Of a DNA stretch of 64,000 nt, positions 44,148-52,257 are shown piece by piece. The DNA lies in contig NZ_BDBM01000040.1 in assembly GCF_001612985.1 (NCBI RefSeq), positions 1 through 64,000 of the forward strand, written 5' to 3'. The notes under the pieces are model-generated. The model saw only the letters and a list, made by a program, of their open reading frames with translations. It was not told the DNA's origin and did no database searches. Source of the stretch: Nocardia gamkensis NBRC 108242. Lineage in GTDB: Bacteria > Actinomycetota > Actinomycetes > Mycobacteriales > Mycobacteriaceae. Each line of letters opens with the position of its first letter. Positions within the stretch are counted from its first letter, which is position 1. Made by a program: the position numbers and the translations under genes.

Positions 44148-45659
44148 ATGACCGCTGTTGCAGATCGCTCGCTCGGACCGGAACTGGCACGCACCGAGAC
44201 CATCGGCGCGGACACCGATGTGCTCGTCATCGGGTTGACCTCCTCGGAGGACGGCCCCGCCATCGTGCCCGAGGACCTGTTCGGCGACGTGCTCACCGCC
44301 GACGTGCGCGCGGAACTGCTCGATCAGCTGGGCGCGGTCGGCGCGAAGGGCAAGGCCGAGGAACTGACCCGGATACCGGCGCCGCCCGGACTGGACGGGG
44401 TGACCAGCGTGCTCGCCGTCGGCCTCGGCTCCGCCGACAAACTCGACGCCGAGCAGATCCGCCGCTCGGCCGGTGTGGCCGCCCGCTCGCTGTCCGGCAC
44501 CGAACTGGTGGCGACCACGCTGTCGGGACTGGACATCGGTGCCGCCGCGGAAGGCTTCTACCTGGGCGCCTACTCGTTCACGCCGTTCCGTTCGGACAAG
44601 TCCGCGCCCAAGCCGGACGAGCGCCCCGTGGCCCGCGTCGAGTTGCTGGTGCCCGAGCCCGGATTCGGCGAAGAGGCCCTGTTCCGCGCGCAACTCACCG
44701 CCGAGGCCGTCGCCACCGCACGGGATTTCGTGAACACCCCGCCCAGCCACCTGTTCCCGGCCGAGTTCGCCGCGCGGGCGGAGGAACTCGCCGAGGCCGC
44801 GGGCCTCACCGTGGAGGTGCTCGACGAGAAGGCGCTGGAAGCGGGTGGTTACGGCGGTGTCCTCGGAGTGGGCAAGGGTTCCTCGCGCCCGCCGCGCCTG
44901 ATCCGGATCACCTACGCGGGCGGCCCGAAGAAGGTGGCGCTGGTCGGTAAGGGCATCACGTTCGACACCGGCGGCATCTCCATCAAGCCCGCGCAGAACA
45001 TGGAGAACATGACCTCCGACATGGCCGGCGCCGCCGCCGTGATCGCCGCGACGCTGCTGGCCGCGCGGTTGAGCCTGCCGATCACGGTCACCGCCACGGT
45101 GCCGATGGCGGAGAACATGCCCTCGGCCACCGCGCAGCGCCCCGGCGACGTGCTCACCCAGTACGGCGGCACCACCGTCGAAGTGCTCAACACCGATGCC
45201 GAGGGCCGGTTGATCCTGGCCGACGCGATCGTGCGCGCGAGCGAGGACGAGCCGGAGTACCTGATCGATGTGGCCACCCTGACCGGCGCGCAGATGGTCG
45301 CGCTCGGCACCCGCACGCCCGGCGTGATGGGCACCGACGAGTTCCGCGACCGAGTGGCCCGCATCTCCCGCGAGGTCGGGGAGAACGGCTGGGCGATGCC
45401 GCTTCCCGCCGAATTGCGCGGTGACCTGAACTCCAAGATCGCCGACCTGGCCAATGTCGCGCCGCACCGCTGGGGCGGCATGCTCTCGGCCGGACTGTTC
45501 CTCAAGGAGTTCGTCCCGGAGGACGTGCAGTGGGCCCACCTCGACGTGGCCGGTCCGGCCTACAACACCGGCGGCCCGTTCGGCTACATCGGCAAGGGCG
45601 GGACCGGCGTGCCGGTGCGCACCCTGATCGCCGTGTTGCAGGACATCGCCGCGGAGTGA
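44148..45659 (+). CDS. pepA: Leucyl aminopeptidase (M17)
   Basis: A 503-residue cytosolic M17 aminopeptidase, pepB (Rv2213) in M. tuberculosis. The metal and catalytic motifs are intact: VGKGITFDTGGISIKP, MTSDMAGAAAV and NTDAEGRLILADA, plus HLDVAGPAY near the end. It removes N-terminal residues, preferably Leu, from peptides. The reading start is ATG 44148 (a GTG two codons earlier is less likely). Confidence 0.95.
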   Translation: MTAVADRSLGPELARTETIGADTDVLVIGLTSSEDGPAIVPEDLFGDVLTADVRAELLDQLGAVGAKGKAEELTRIPAPPGLDGVTSVLAVGLGSADKLDAEQIRRSAGVAARSLSGTELVATTLSGLDIGAAAEGFYLGAYSFTPFRSDKSAPKPDERPVARVELLVPEPGFGEEALFRAQLTAEAVATARDFVNTPPSHLFPAEFAARAEELAEAAGLTVEVLDEKALEAGGYGGVLGVGKGSSRPPRLIRITYAGGPKKVALVGKGITFDTGGISIKPAQNMENMTSDMAGAAAVIAATLLAARLSLPITVTATVPMAENMPSATAQRPGDVLTQYGGTTVEVLNTDAEGRLILADAIVRASEDEPEYLIDVATLTGAQMVALGTRTPGVMGTDEFRDRVARISREVGENGWAMPLPAELRGDLNSKIADLANVAPHRWGGMLSAGLFLKEFVPEDVQWAHLDVAGPAYNTGGPFGYIGKGGTGVPVRTLIAVLQDIAAE

Positions 45660-45666
45660 GCGACGA

Positions 45667-45700
45667 GCGCGTCGGCCGGGGTGACTCCCGGCCGACGCGC
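45667..45700. terminator. Bidirectional terminator after aminopeptidase gene
   Basis: Perfect 14-bp stem (45667-45680 with 45687-45700, arm GCGCGTCGGCCGGG), 6-nt loop, between convergent genes. Confidence 0.85.
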
Positions 45701-45770
45701 ACCACGCGACCCGGGCGGATAGCCCGCGCACACGCCATGGAAAATCGGACGGATCAGACAATCCGACGGC

Positions 45771-46133
45771 TCACAGGTCGTACAGATCCCGCTCCAACTC
45801 GCGTTGCCGCTCCACCCGCTTGCGGGCGTCGTAGTCACGCATCCGCTGCGGATATCCGGTCTTGCGGACGTCGTAGACGGGGATGTGCAAATCCTTGGCA
45901 AGCCGCTGCGCCCCGCGCTCGCCGACGATCCGCCGCGTCCATTCACCATCCGCGGCAATAAGGACAACTGTGACATCTGTCACCGTGGTCTTCGGTTCGA
46001 TGTAGCCTTCGACGCCCACGTGCGTGCGCACCCAGTCGGCCAGGTAGCGAGCATCCCGCCCGTCCACCGAACGCCCACGTAGAGTGCCGCCACCCCGGGT
46101 CGCGCCGCCGCGGAAACGATCCAGCAAACCCAA
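45771..46133 (-). CDS. Conserved hypothetical protein, 120 aa
   Basis: Not assigned. A small alpha/beta domain (DVTVVLIAADGEWTRRIVG, then IPVYDVRKTGYPQRMRDY) is followed by a very basic and acidic helix (RKRVERQRELERDLYDL). The frame extends to 46289, but AAAGGAGG 9 nt before TTG 46133, giving (M)GLLDRFRGG, is decisive. It is divergent from sucB, with which it may share a control region. It contains an internal TGTGA-N6-TCACC at 45969-45984. Confidence 0.78.
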   Translation of the reverse strand: MGLLDRFRGGATRGGGTLRGRSVDGRDARYLADWVRTHVGVEGYIEPKTTVTDVTVVLIAADGEWTRRIVGERGAQRLAKDLHIPVYDVRKTGYPQRMRDYDARKRVERQRELERDLYDL

Positions 46134-46392
46134 CGACGCCGACCTCCTTTCCTGCACCGGAGAATGTTCACCGCCGGTCTTCCCATACTGCCAGCTCCGC
46201 GCAGTACGCCGCCCTGTGCTACATGGCTTGCGCGCGAGTGCAAGGATGGACCGCGGTACAAGAACCACACGGATCTCCGGCGCCACCACAATGATCGGTG
46301 GCTTACGGACTCCCGGCGCGACCCGCGGCGGGCGTCCGCAGCGAGATCAACTGTTGTAGAACCCCGTCGAGCAGTCAGAGGAGTCAACGGAC

Positions 46393-48162
46393 ATGGCCTT
46401 CTCCGTCCAGATGCCCGCTCTTGGTGAGAGCGTCACCGAGGGAACGGTGACCAGGTGGCTGAAGCAGGAAGGAGACACGGTCGAGGTCGACGAGCCGCTG
46501 CTCGAAGTCTCCACCGACAAGGTCGACACCGAAATCCCGTCCCCCGCGGCGGGTGTGCTGTCGAAGATCGTCGCGAACGAAGACGACGTGGTCGAGGTCG
46601 GCGGCGAGCTCGGCGTCATCAGCGAGGCCGGTGAGGCGGAATCCTCCGCTCCCGCGCCCGCTCCGGAAGCCGCCGCGCCCGCGCAGGAGACTGCCGTCCC
46701 CGCGGAGGAGGCGCCCGCTGCCGAGCCCGAGGCCGCTCCGGCCGAGGAGTCCGCGCCCGCCGCCCAAGCCGCGCCCGCGTCGTCCGGTGACGGCACGTCG
46801 GTGAAGATGCCGGAACTCGGCGAGTCGGTCACCGAGGGCACCGTCACCCGCTGGCTGAAGTCGGTCGGCGACGAGGTCGCCGTCGACGAACCGCTGCTCG
46901 AGGTCTCCACCGACAAGGTCGACACCGAGATCCCCTCGCCCGTCGCGGGCACCCTGCTGGAGATCACCGCCCAGGAAGACGACGTCGTCGCGGTCGGTGG
47001 ACAGCTCGGCGTCATCGGCAGCGGTTCCCCCGCGGCCGCCGCCCCGGCTCCCGCGCCCGCCCCGGCTCCCGAACCCGCTCCGAAGCCCGCACCGGCCCCG
47101 AAGCCGGAACCGGCCCCCGCCGCCGCCGCGCCCGCTCCGGCAGCTGCCCCCGCTCCGGCGCCCAAGCCCGCTCCGGCCCCCGCGCCCGCCGCCGCTCCGG
47201 CTGCCGAATCCTCCAACGGCGCAACCCCTTACGTCACTCCGCTGGTCCGCAAGCTGGCCGAGGAGAACAAGGTCGACCTCGCCGCGATCACCGGTTCCGG
47301 TGTCGGCGGCCGCATTCGCAAGCAGGACGTGCTCGCCGCCGCCGAGGCCAAGAAGGCCCCTGCTCCGGCCGCCGCTCCCGCCGCGTCCGCTCCCGCCGCG
47401 GCGAAGGCGCCCGCGGTGGCGAGCCCGGAACTGGCCCACCTGCGCGGCACCGTGCAGAAGGCCAACCGCATCCGCCAGATCACCGCGACCAAGACCCGCG
47501 AGTCGCTGCAGACCACCGCGCAGCTGACCCAGGTGCACGAGGCGGACGTCACCAAGATCGCGACGCTGCGCAAGCAGGCCAAGGCGGCGTTCAAGGACCG
47601 CGAGGGCGTCAACCTGACGTTCCTGCCCTTCTTCGCCAAGGCCGTGGTCGAGGCGCTCGGCGTGCACCCGAACGTCAACGCCAGCTACGACGAGTCCAGC
47701 AAGGAGATCACCTACCACGCCTCGGTGCACCTCGGCATCGCGGTCGACACCGAGCAGGGCCTGCTGTCGCCGGTGATCCACAACGCCAGCGACCTGTCGC
47801 TGGCCGGACTGGCGCGCGCCATCGCCGACATCGCCAACCGCGCCCGCACCGGCGGACTGAAGCCCGACGAGCTGGCCGGTGGCACCTTCACCATCACCAA
47901 CATCGGCAGCCAGGGCGCGCTGTTCGACACCCCGATCCTGGTGCCGCCGCAGGCGGCCATGCTGGGTACGGGCGCGATCGTCAAGCGCCCGGTCGTGGTG
48001 ACCGACGAGACCGGCAACGAGTCCATCGGCGTCCGCTCGATGTGCTACCTGCCGCTCACCTACGACCACCGCCTGATCGACGGCGCCGACGCCGGACGCT
48101 TCCTGACCACGATCCGCCACCGGCTCGAGGAAGCGGCGTTCGAGGCCGATCTCGGTCTGTGA
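46393..48162 (+). CDS. sucB: Dihydrolipoamide acyltransferase E2 with two lipoyl domains
   Basis: E2 core of the pyruvate (and peroxynitrite-reductase) complex, DlaT/Rv2215 in M. tuberculosis, 589 residues. Two lipoyl domains, with lipoylated K43 and K175 in identical TDKVDTEIPSP contexts, are joined by long Ala-Pro-Glu linkers. A peripheral-subunit binding domain (TPLVRKLAEENKVDLAAI, about 278-312) and the catalytic acyltransferase domain with HRLIDG (H559, D563) follow. GAGGAG precedes ATG 46393. lipB and lipA downstream supply its cofactor. Confidence 0.95.
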   Translation: MAFSVQMPALGESVTEGTVTRWLKQEGDTVEVDEPLLEVSTDKVDTEIPSPAAGVLSKIVANEDDVVEVGGELGVISEAGEAESSAPAPAPEAAAPAQETAVPAEEAPAAEPEAAPAEESAPAAQAAPASSGDGTSVKMPELGESVTEGTVTRWLKSVGDEVAVDEPLLEVSTDKVDTEIPSPVAGTLLEITAQEDDVVAVGGQLGVIGSGSPAAAAPAPAPAPAPEPAPKPAPAPKPEPAPAAAAPAPAAAPAPAPKPAPAPAPAAAPAAESSNGATPYVTPLVRKLAEENKVDLAAITGSGVGGRIRKQDVLAAAEAKKAPAPAAAPAASAPAAAKAPAVASPELAHLRGTVQKANRIRQITATKTRESLQTTAQLTQVHEADVTKIATLRKQAKAAFKDREGVNLTFLPFFAKAVVEALGVHPNVNASYDESSKEITYHASVHLGIAVDTEQGLLSPVIHNASDLSLAGLARAIADIANRARTGGLKPDELAGGTFTITNIGSQGALFDTPILVPPQAAMLGTGAIVKRPVVVTDETGNESIGVRSMCYLPLTYDHRLIDGADAGRFLTTIRHRLEEAAFEADLGL

Positions 48163-48181
48163 GGAAGGTCCCGCGGCACCT

Positions 48182-49090
48182 ATGAAGGTCGTGATCGCCG
48201 GCTCGTCCGGGTTGATCGGGACAGCGCTCGTCGCGGCACTGCGCCGCGACGGGCACGAGGTCGCCCGGTTGGTGCGCAGAAAAGCGGCGGGCGCGGACGA
48301 ATTCGCCTGGAATCCGGCTCGTGCCCAGCTGGACGAACGGGCGCTTCGCGGCGCCGACGCCGTGGTCAACCTCTGCGGTGCGAGCGTCGGGCGGCGCCGC
48401 TGGACCGGCAGCTTCAAACAGGAGCTGCGCGACAGCCGCATCACACCGACCGACGTCCTGGCCGGTGCGGTGGTCGCCGCGGACGTGCCCGTACTGCTCA
48501 ATGCCAGCGGCGTGCATTACTACGGCGGCGACACCGGCGACCGGGTCGTGGACGAGACCTCCCCCGCCGGATCGGGTTTCCTGGCCGCCCTGTGCCGGGA
48601 CTGGGAGAAGGCAACCGCACCCGCCGCCACGGCCGGTGTGCGCACGGTGCTATTGCGCAGCGCCGCGGTGCTGTCCCGGACCGGAGGCGTGCTCGGCGTG
48701 CTGCATCCGTTGTACGCGCTCGGCTTGGGCGGGCGGCTGGGCAACGGCCGCCAGTACACGCCGTGGATTTCGATGGCCGACGAGATCGGCGCGATCGTCT
48801 TCGCGCTCACCCACGACACGGTCTCCGGCCCGATCAACGTAGTCGGCCCCGCACCGGTCACCAACGCCGAGTTCAGCCGCGCGCTGGGCCGGGCGCTGCA
48901 TCGCCCCACTCCCCTCGTCGTCCCGGCATTCGCGCTGAACGCGCTGGTCGGCGAGATGGCGCAGGAGGCGATCCTGCGCGGGCCGAGAGCCATCCCCACC
49001 GCCCTCGAGGAAGCGGGTTACCAGTTCCACCATCCCACCATCGGCGCCGCGCTGGCCGCCGCGGTGGGACGACCCGGAGATGCTCGATGA
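48182..49090 (+). CDS. TIGR01777-type NAD-dependent epimerase
   Basis: A 302-residue SDR-fold protein of the YfcH/TIGR01777 family (Rv2216 type). GSSGLIGTALVAAL is the nucleotide-binding glycine motif at the N-terminus, with NLCGASVGRRRW, SGVHYYGGDTGDRVVDE (family YG motif) and a C-terminal DUF1731-like end. Substrate unknown. It starts 19 nt after sucB and overlaps the next gene by ATGA, so it is part of the sucB transcript. Confidence 0.9.
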   Translation: MKVVIAGSSGLIGTALVAALRRDGHEVARLVRRKAAGADEFAWNPARAQLDERALRGADAVVNLCGASVGRRRWTGSFKQELRDSRITPTDVLAGAVVAADVPVLLNASGVHYYGGDTGDRVVDETSPAGSGFLAALCRDWEKATAPAATAGVRTVLLRSAAVLSRTGGVLGVLHPLYALGLGGRLGNGRQYTPWISMADEIGAIVFALTHDTVSGPINVVGPAPVTNAEFSRALGRALHRPTPLVVPAFALNALVGEMAQEAILRGPRAIPTALEEAGYQFHHPTIGAALAAAVGRPGDAR

Positions 49091-49626
49091 CCGACCGACT
49101 CGACACCAGGCCCGCCACGGTCATCCGCGACGCGACCACCGATGACCTTCCGGCGATCCTCGACATCCACAACGCGAATATCGCCACGTCCACCGCCATC
49201 TGGGACACCGAGCGGGTCGGCCTGGACGAGCGCCTCGGCTGGTTCCAGGCCCGCACCGGGGCGGGGCTGCCCGTGCTGGTCGCCGAGATCGACGGCGCGC
49301 CGGCGGGTTACGCGAGTTACGGCCCGTGGCGTACCAAATCCGGCTACCGCTACACGGTCGAGAACTCCGTGTACGTCGACGACCGCTTCCAGCGTCGCGG
49401 CATCGCCACCGCCCTCCTCACCGAGCTGATCGAACGGGCTCGTCGCGCGGGCACGGTGCACGCCATGATCGCCGCCATCGAATCCGGCAATGCCGGTTCG
49501 ATCCTCCTGCACGAACGCTTCGGCTTCCACACCGTCGGCGTCCTGCCGGAGGTGGGCCACAAATTCGGCCGCTGGATGGACTTGACGCTCATGCAACTCA
49601 CCCTTCCCATCGACGTCGTCGACTGA
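49087..49626 (+). CDS. GNAT acetyltransferase, phosphinothricin-acetyltransferase-like
   Basis: A 179-residue GNAT protein: IRDATTDDLPAILDIHNANI start, VYVDDRFQRRGIATALL acetyl-CoA loop, and ESGNAGSILLHERFGF closing motif, the pattern of Pat/Bar-like methionine sulfone or phosphinothricin acetyltransferases. A natural role in amino-acid analogue or metabolite repair is likely, but the substrate is not known. Translationally coupled to the epimerase gene. Confidence 0.88.
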   Translation: MTDRLDTRPATVIRDATTDDLPAILDIHNANIATSTAIWDTERVGLDERLGWFQARTGAGLPVLVAEIDGAPAGYASYGPWRTKSGYRYTVENSVYVDDRFQRRGIATALLTELIERARRAGTVHAMIAAIESGNAGSILLHERFGFHTVGVLPEVGHKFGRWMDLTLMQLTLPIDVVD

Positions 49627-49726
49627 CGCACTGTCCCAGCCGCCGACGTACTGCGTTTCCTCTCGCGGACGTATGGAGTGGTGGGAGCTACGCGGGTTTG
49701 TGCAGTAGAGGACCGTGCCGCGCACC

Positions 49727-49798
49727 GAGGCTCGGAGGCTCGGAGGCTCGGAGGCTCGGAGGCTCGGAGGCTCGGAGGCTCGGAGGCTCGGAGGCTCG
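49727..49798. repeat. 8-bp tandem repeat, nine units
   Basis: Nine perfect head-to-tail copies of GAGGCTCG followed by a partial copy. The unit is not a multiple of three, and all reading frames across it are repetitive. Confidence 0.95.
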
Positions 49799-50298
49799 GA
49801 GGAGGGTTGCTCGACGCCCCTGCACGGATGGGCGTATCCGGGGTGACGACGTGCATTTCAGCACGTGACGCCACATAGGTCCGAGGCACACGGTTGACGC
49901 GAGCCTTTTCGACGTCCACCCGAAGCGGTGAGGCCTATAGCTCGAAATACGGCGATCGGGCCAATCGACGCCATGGAAGGCCTTGCCCTCCTCGCGACGG
50001 AAACCGCACGCTCGCGCGGTACCTCATATCGGGGCAAGGCCGTCCGATGCAGTGGCTCGAGAAGACGGTGCGGATGCTCGCGCCGTACCTCGCCTGGGCA
50101 GGACCGTCCGGCGCAACGGCTCACGAAGGCGGTGTGGGTGCTCGCCGCCGCCGGGCTCCGGTTATGTCTGCGACCCGCCCGACGCGTGGACGTGCCAGCG
50201 GTTCATGACCGCGCAACCTCCCAGCGCTCCCCCTGGCTATCCGTTCCGGCCGTGCCGGTTCCCCATCGGGGTGCTGGAACCGGCTGGCCCCGTGGGCG

Positions 50299-50304
50299 TA
50301 CCGT
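50299..50304 (+). promoter_or_regulatory. -10 box of lipB (leaderless)
   Basis: TACCGT, 7 nt before GTG 50312; no Shine-Dalgarno. Confidence 0.5.
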
Positions 50305-50311
50305 CATCGCT

Positions 50312-51058
50312 GTGAACGACACGCGCACCACCCTGTCCGCCCGATTCGATACGACCCCGATCGTGGTCGAGGATCTCGGACTCATCGACTACCACGCCGC
50401 CTGGGAGCTGCAGCGCAGCATCGCCGAGCAGCGCGCCGAGGGCAACGGATCCGATCATCTGCTGCTGCTCGAGCACCCGTCGGTGTACACCGCGGGCCGC
50501 CGCACCGAGGCCGACGATCTGCCCATCGACGGCAGCCCGGTGGTGCAGGTCGACCGCGGCGGCAAGATCACCTGGCATGGTCCCGGCCAACTGGTCGGCT
50601 ACCCCATCGTGCGGCTTGCCGAGCCGGTCGACGTCGTCGACTACGTCCGCCGCCTCGAGGAGGCGTTGATCACCGTCTGCACCGGGCTCGGCCTCGTCTG
50701 TGGCCGCGTCGAGGGCCGTTCCGGCGTCTGGCTGCCCGCCACCGAGCTGTACGCCGAACGCAAGATCGCCGCGATCGGTGTGCGTGTGCAGCGCGGCGTG
50801 GCCCTGCACGGCCTCTCGCTCAATTGCAACGCCGCCATGGACGGTTTCCAGGCCATCGTTCCGTGCGGCATCCGCGACGCGGGCGTCACCACGCTGACCC
50901 GCGAACTCGGTCGCGAAGTGACCGTCGCCGAGATCAAGCCGCTGGTGGTCGGCGCCCTCATCCGCGCGCTGGACGGCGACCTGCCGGTCGCCGAGCACAA
51001 TATTCCGCGTGTCACTCCTGGTGACACCACCCCGCAGTCCCCGAGCGCGACGGCGTAA
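50312..51058 (+). CDS. lipB: Octanoyl-[ACP]:protein N-octanoyltransferase
   Basis: Transfers octanoate from acyl carrier protein to lipoyl domains, the first step of lipoate synthesis. The 248-residue protein shows LLLEHPSVYTAGRR, RGGKITWHGPGQLVGYPI, the catalytic lysine region ERKIAAIGVRV and the catalytic cysteine in IVPCGI. The frame is open to 49928, but homology and the TACCGT box support GTG 50312. lipA begins 10 nt after the stop, so both form one unit serving SucB and the glycine cleavage system. Confidence 0.95.
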   Translation: MNDTRTTLSARFDTTPIVVEDLGLIDYHAAWELQRSIAEQRAEGNGSDHLLLLEHPSVYTAGRRTEADDLPIDGSPVVQVDRGGKITWHGPGQLVGYPIVRLAEPVDVVDYVRRLEEALITVCTGLGLVCGRVEGRSGVWLPATELYAERKIAAIGVRVQRGVALHGLSLNCNAAMDGFQAIVPCGIRDAGVTTLTRELGREVTVAEIKPLVVGALIRALDGDLPVAEHNIPRVTPGDTTPQSPSATA

Positions 51059-51068
51059 GGTCGATCGA

Positions 51069-52109
51069 GTGACCTCAGTCGACACCCCGACACCACACAA
51101 CGCCGCCGCACCCAACGGCCGCAAGCTCTTGCGCATCGAAGCCCGCAACGCGGAAACCCCCATCGAGCGCAAACCCAAGTGGATCCGCACCCGCGCCACC
51201 ATGGGTCCCGAGTACTCCGAACTCAAAGGCCTGGTGAAGCGCGAAGGTTTGCACACTGTGTGCGAGGAAGCGGGCTGCCCCAACATCTTCGAGTGTTGGG
51301 AAGACCGCGAGGCCACCTTCCTGATCGGCGGCGAACAGTGCACCCGCCGCTGCGATTTCTGCCAGATCGACACCGGTAAGCCGGCCGCCCTCGACCGGGA
51401 CGAGCCCCGCCGCGTCGCCGAAAGCGTCCAGGCCATGGGCCTGCGCTACTCCACCATCACCGGCGTCGCCCGCGACGATCTGGACGACGGCGGCGCCTGG
51501 CTCTACGCCGAAACCGTCCGCGCCATCAAGCGTTCGAACCCGCACACGGGCGTGGAACTGCTGATCCCCGACTTCAACGCCGACCCCGACCAGCTCGCCG
51601 AGGTCTTCTCCGCCCGCCCGGAAGTGCTGGCGCACAACCTCGAAACGGTCCCCCGCATCTTCAAGCGCATCCGCCCGGCTTTCCGCTACGAGCGCTCCCT
51701 CGCGGTGCTGACCGCCGCCCGCGAAGCAGGCCTGGTCACCAAGTCCAACCTCATCCTCGGTATGGGCGAAACCCCCGAGGAAGTCACCCGGGCCATGCAC
51801 GACCTGCACGAGGCGGGCTGCGACATCCTCACCATCACCCAGTACCTGCGCCCGTCCCCCCGCCACCACCCGGTCGACCGCTGGGTGAAGCCGGAGGAGT
51901 TCGTCGAGCACTCCGAGACGGCGGAGGAAATCGGCTTCGCAGGCGTGATGGCCGGCCCGCTGGTCCGCTCCTCCTACCGAGCGGGTCGGCTGTACGCCCA
52001 GGCGATGGCCCACCACGGCCGCGAGATCGCCCCGGAAATGGCGCACCTCGCCGAGGAAGGCACAGCATCCCAGGAAGCCGGCGCCGTGCTGGCCCGCTTC
52101 GGCAGCTGA
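51069..52109 (+). CDS. lipA: Lipoyl synthase (radical SAM)
   Basis: Inserts two sulfur atoms into octanoyl-lysine. The 346-residue protein carries the auxiliary-cluster cysteines in CEEAGCPNIFEC and the radical SAM motif CTRRCDFCQ, and ends with the conserved RSSYRAG serine. AAGG with 8 nt spacing precedes GTG 51069; the frame stays open to 51009 inside lipB. Needs Fe-S cluster supply, for which the ErpA-like gene is a candidate. Confidence 0.96.
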   Translation: MTSVDTPTPHNAAAPNGRKLLRIEARNAETPIERKPKWIRTRATMGPEYSELKGLVKREGLHTVCEEAGCPNIFECWEDREATFLIGGEQCTRRCDFCQIDTGKPAALDRDEPRRVAESVQAMGLRYSTITGVARDDLDDGGAWLYAETVRAIKRSNPHTGVELLIPDFNADPDQLAEVFSARPEVLAHNLETVPRIFKRIRPAFRYERSLAVLTAAREAGLVTKSNLILGMGETPEEVTRAMHDLHEAGCDILTITQYLRPSPRHHPVDRWVKPEEFVEHSETAEEIGFAGVMAGPLVRSSYRAGRLYAQAMAHHGREIAPEMAHLAEEGTASQEAGAVLARFGS

Positions 52110-52126
52110 CCTACCCCGAGCAGTCC

Positions 52127-52158
52127 CGGCCCTCGCACCCCGTCATGCGCGAGGGCCG
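52127..52158 (+). terminator. Terminator after lipA
   Basis: 10-bp stem CGGCCCTCGC with its complement (52127-52136 and 52149-52158), 12-nt loop, 17 nt after the stop. Confidence 0.65.
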
Positions 52159-52208
52159 ACGCGTATTTACGACATCCGGGTAGAGCACACACTCGAGCCG
52201 TTCGAGTA

Positions 52209-52245
52209 AACTAAGATGGAATCTTAGTAAGTTTCCATCTTAGTT
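52209..52245. promoter_or_regulatory. Operator-like element upstream of AAA ATPase gene
   Basis: AT-rich element with a 13-bp inverted repeat (52209-52221 with 52233-52245, arm AACTAAGATGGAA) around an 11-nt centre. The centre adds another half-site, so ACTAAGAT/ATCTTAGT occurs three times (52210-52217, 52221-52228, 52237-52244). It ends 12 nt before the GTG at 52258, overlapping the leader. Confidence 0.65.
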
Positions 52246-52257
52246 CAGGAGACGAGC

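Larger units (their letters stand above)
49627..50311. other. 685-nt intergenic region before lipB
   Basis: No defensible gene. Holds the 8-bp tandem repeat (49727-49798) and, near 50047-50145, two diverged copies of a segment around GGCTCGAGAAGACGGTGCGG and GGCTCACGAAGGCGGTGTGG about 66 nt apart. The lipB promoter is at its right end. Confidence 0.45.

Noticed and set aside
45969..45984. CRP-like palindrome TGTGACATCTGTCACC
   Set aside because: Lies inside the coding sequence of the 120-aa gene, about 150 bp behind its start, so an operator role is doubtful.
46384..48501. 705-residue Gly/Arg-rich minus-strand frame across sucB
   Set aside because: Mirror image of the Ala-Pro linkers and catalytic domain of SucB.
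49727..49798. CRISPR-like array
   Set aside because: Units are 8 bp, contiguous and identical with no spacers; this is a microsatellite.
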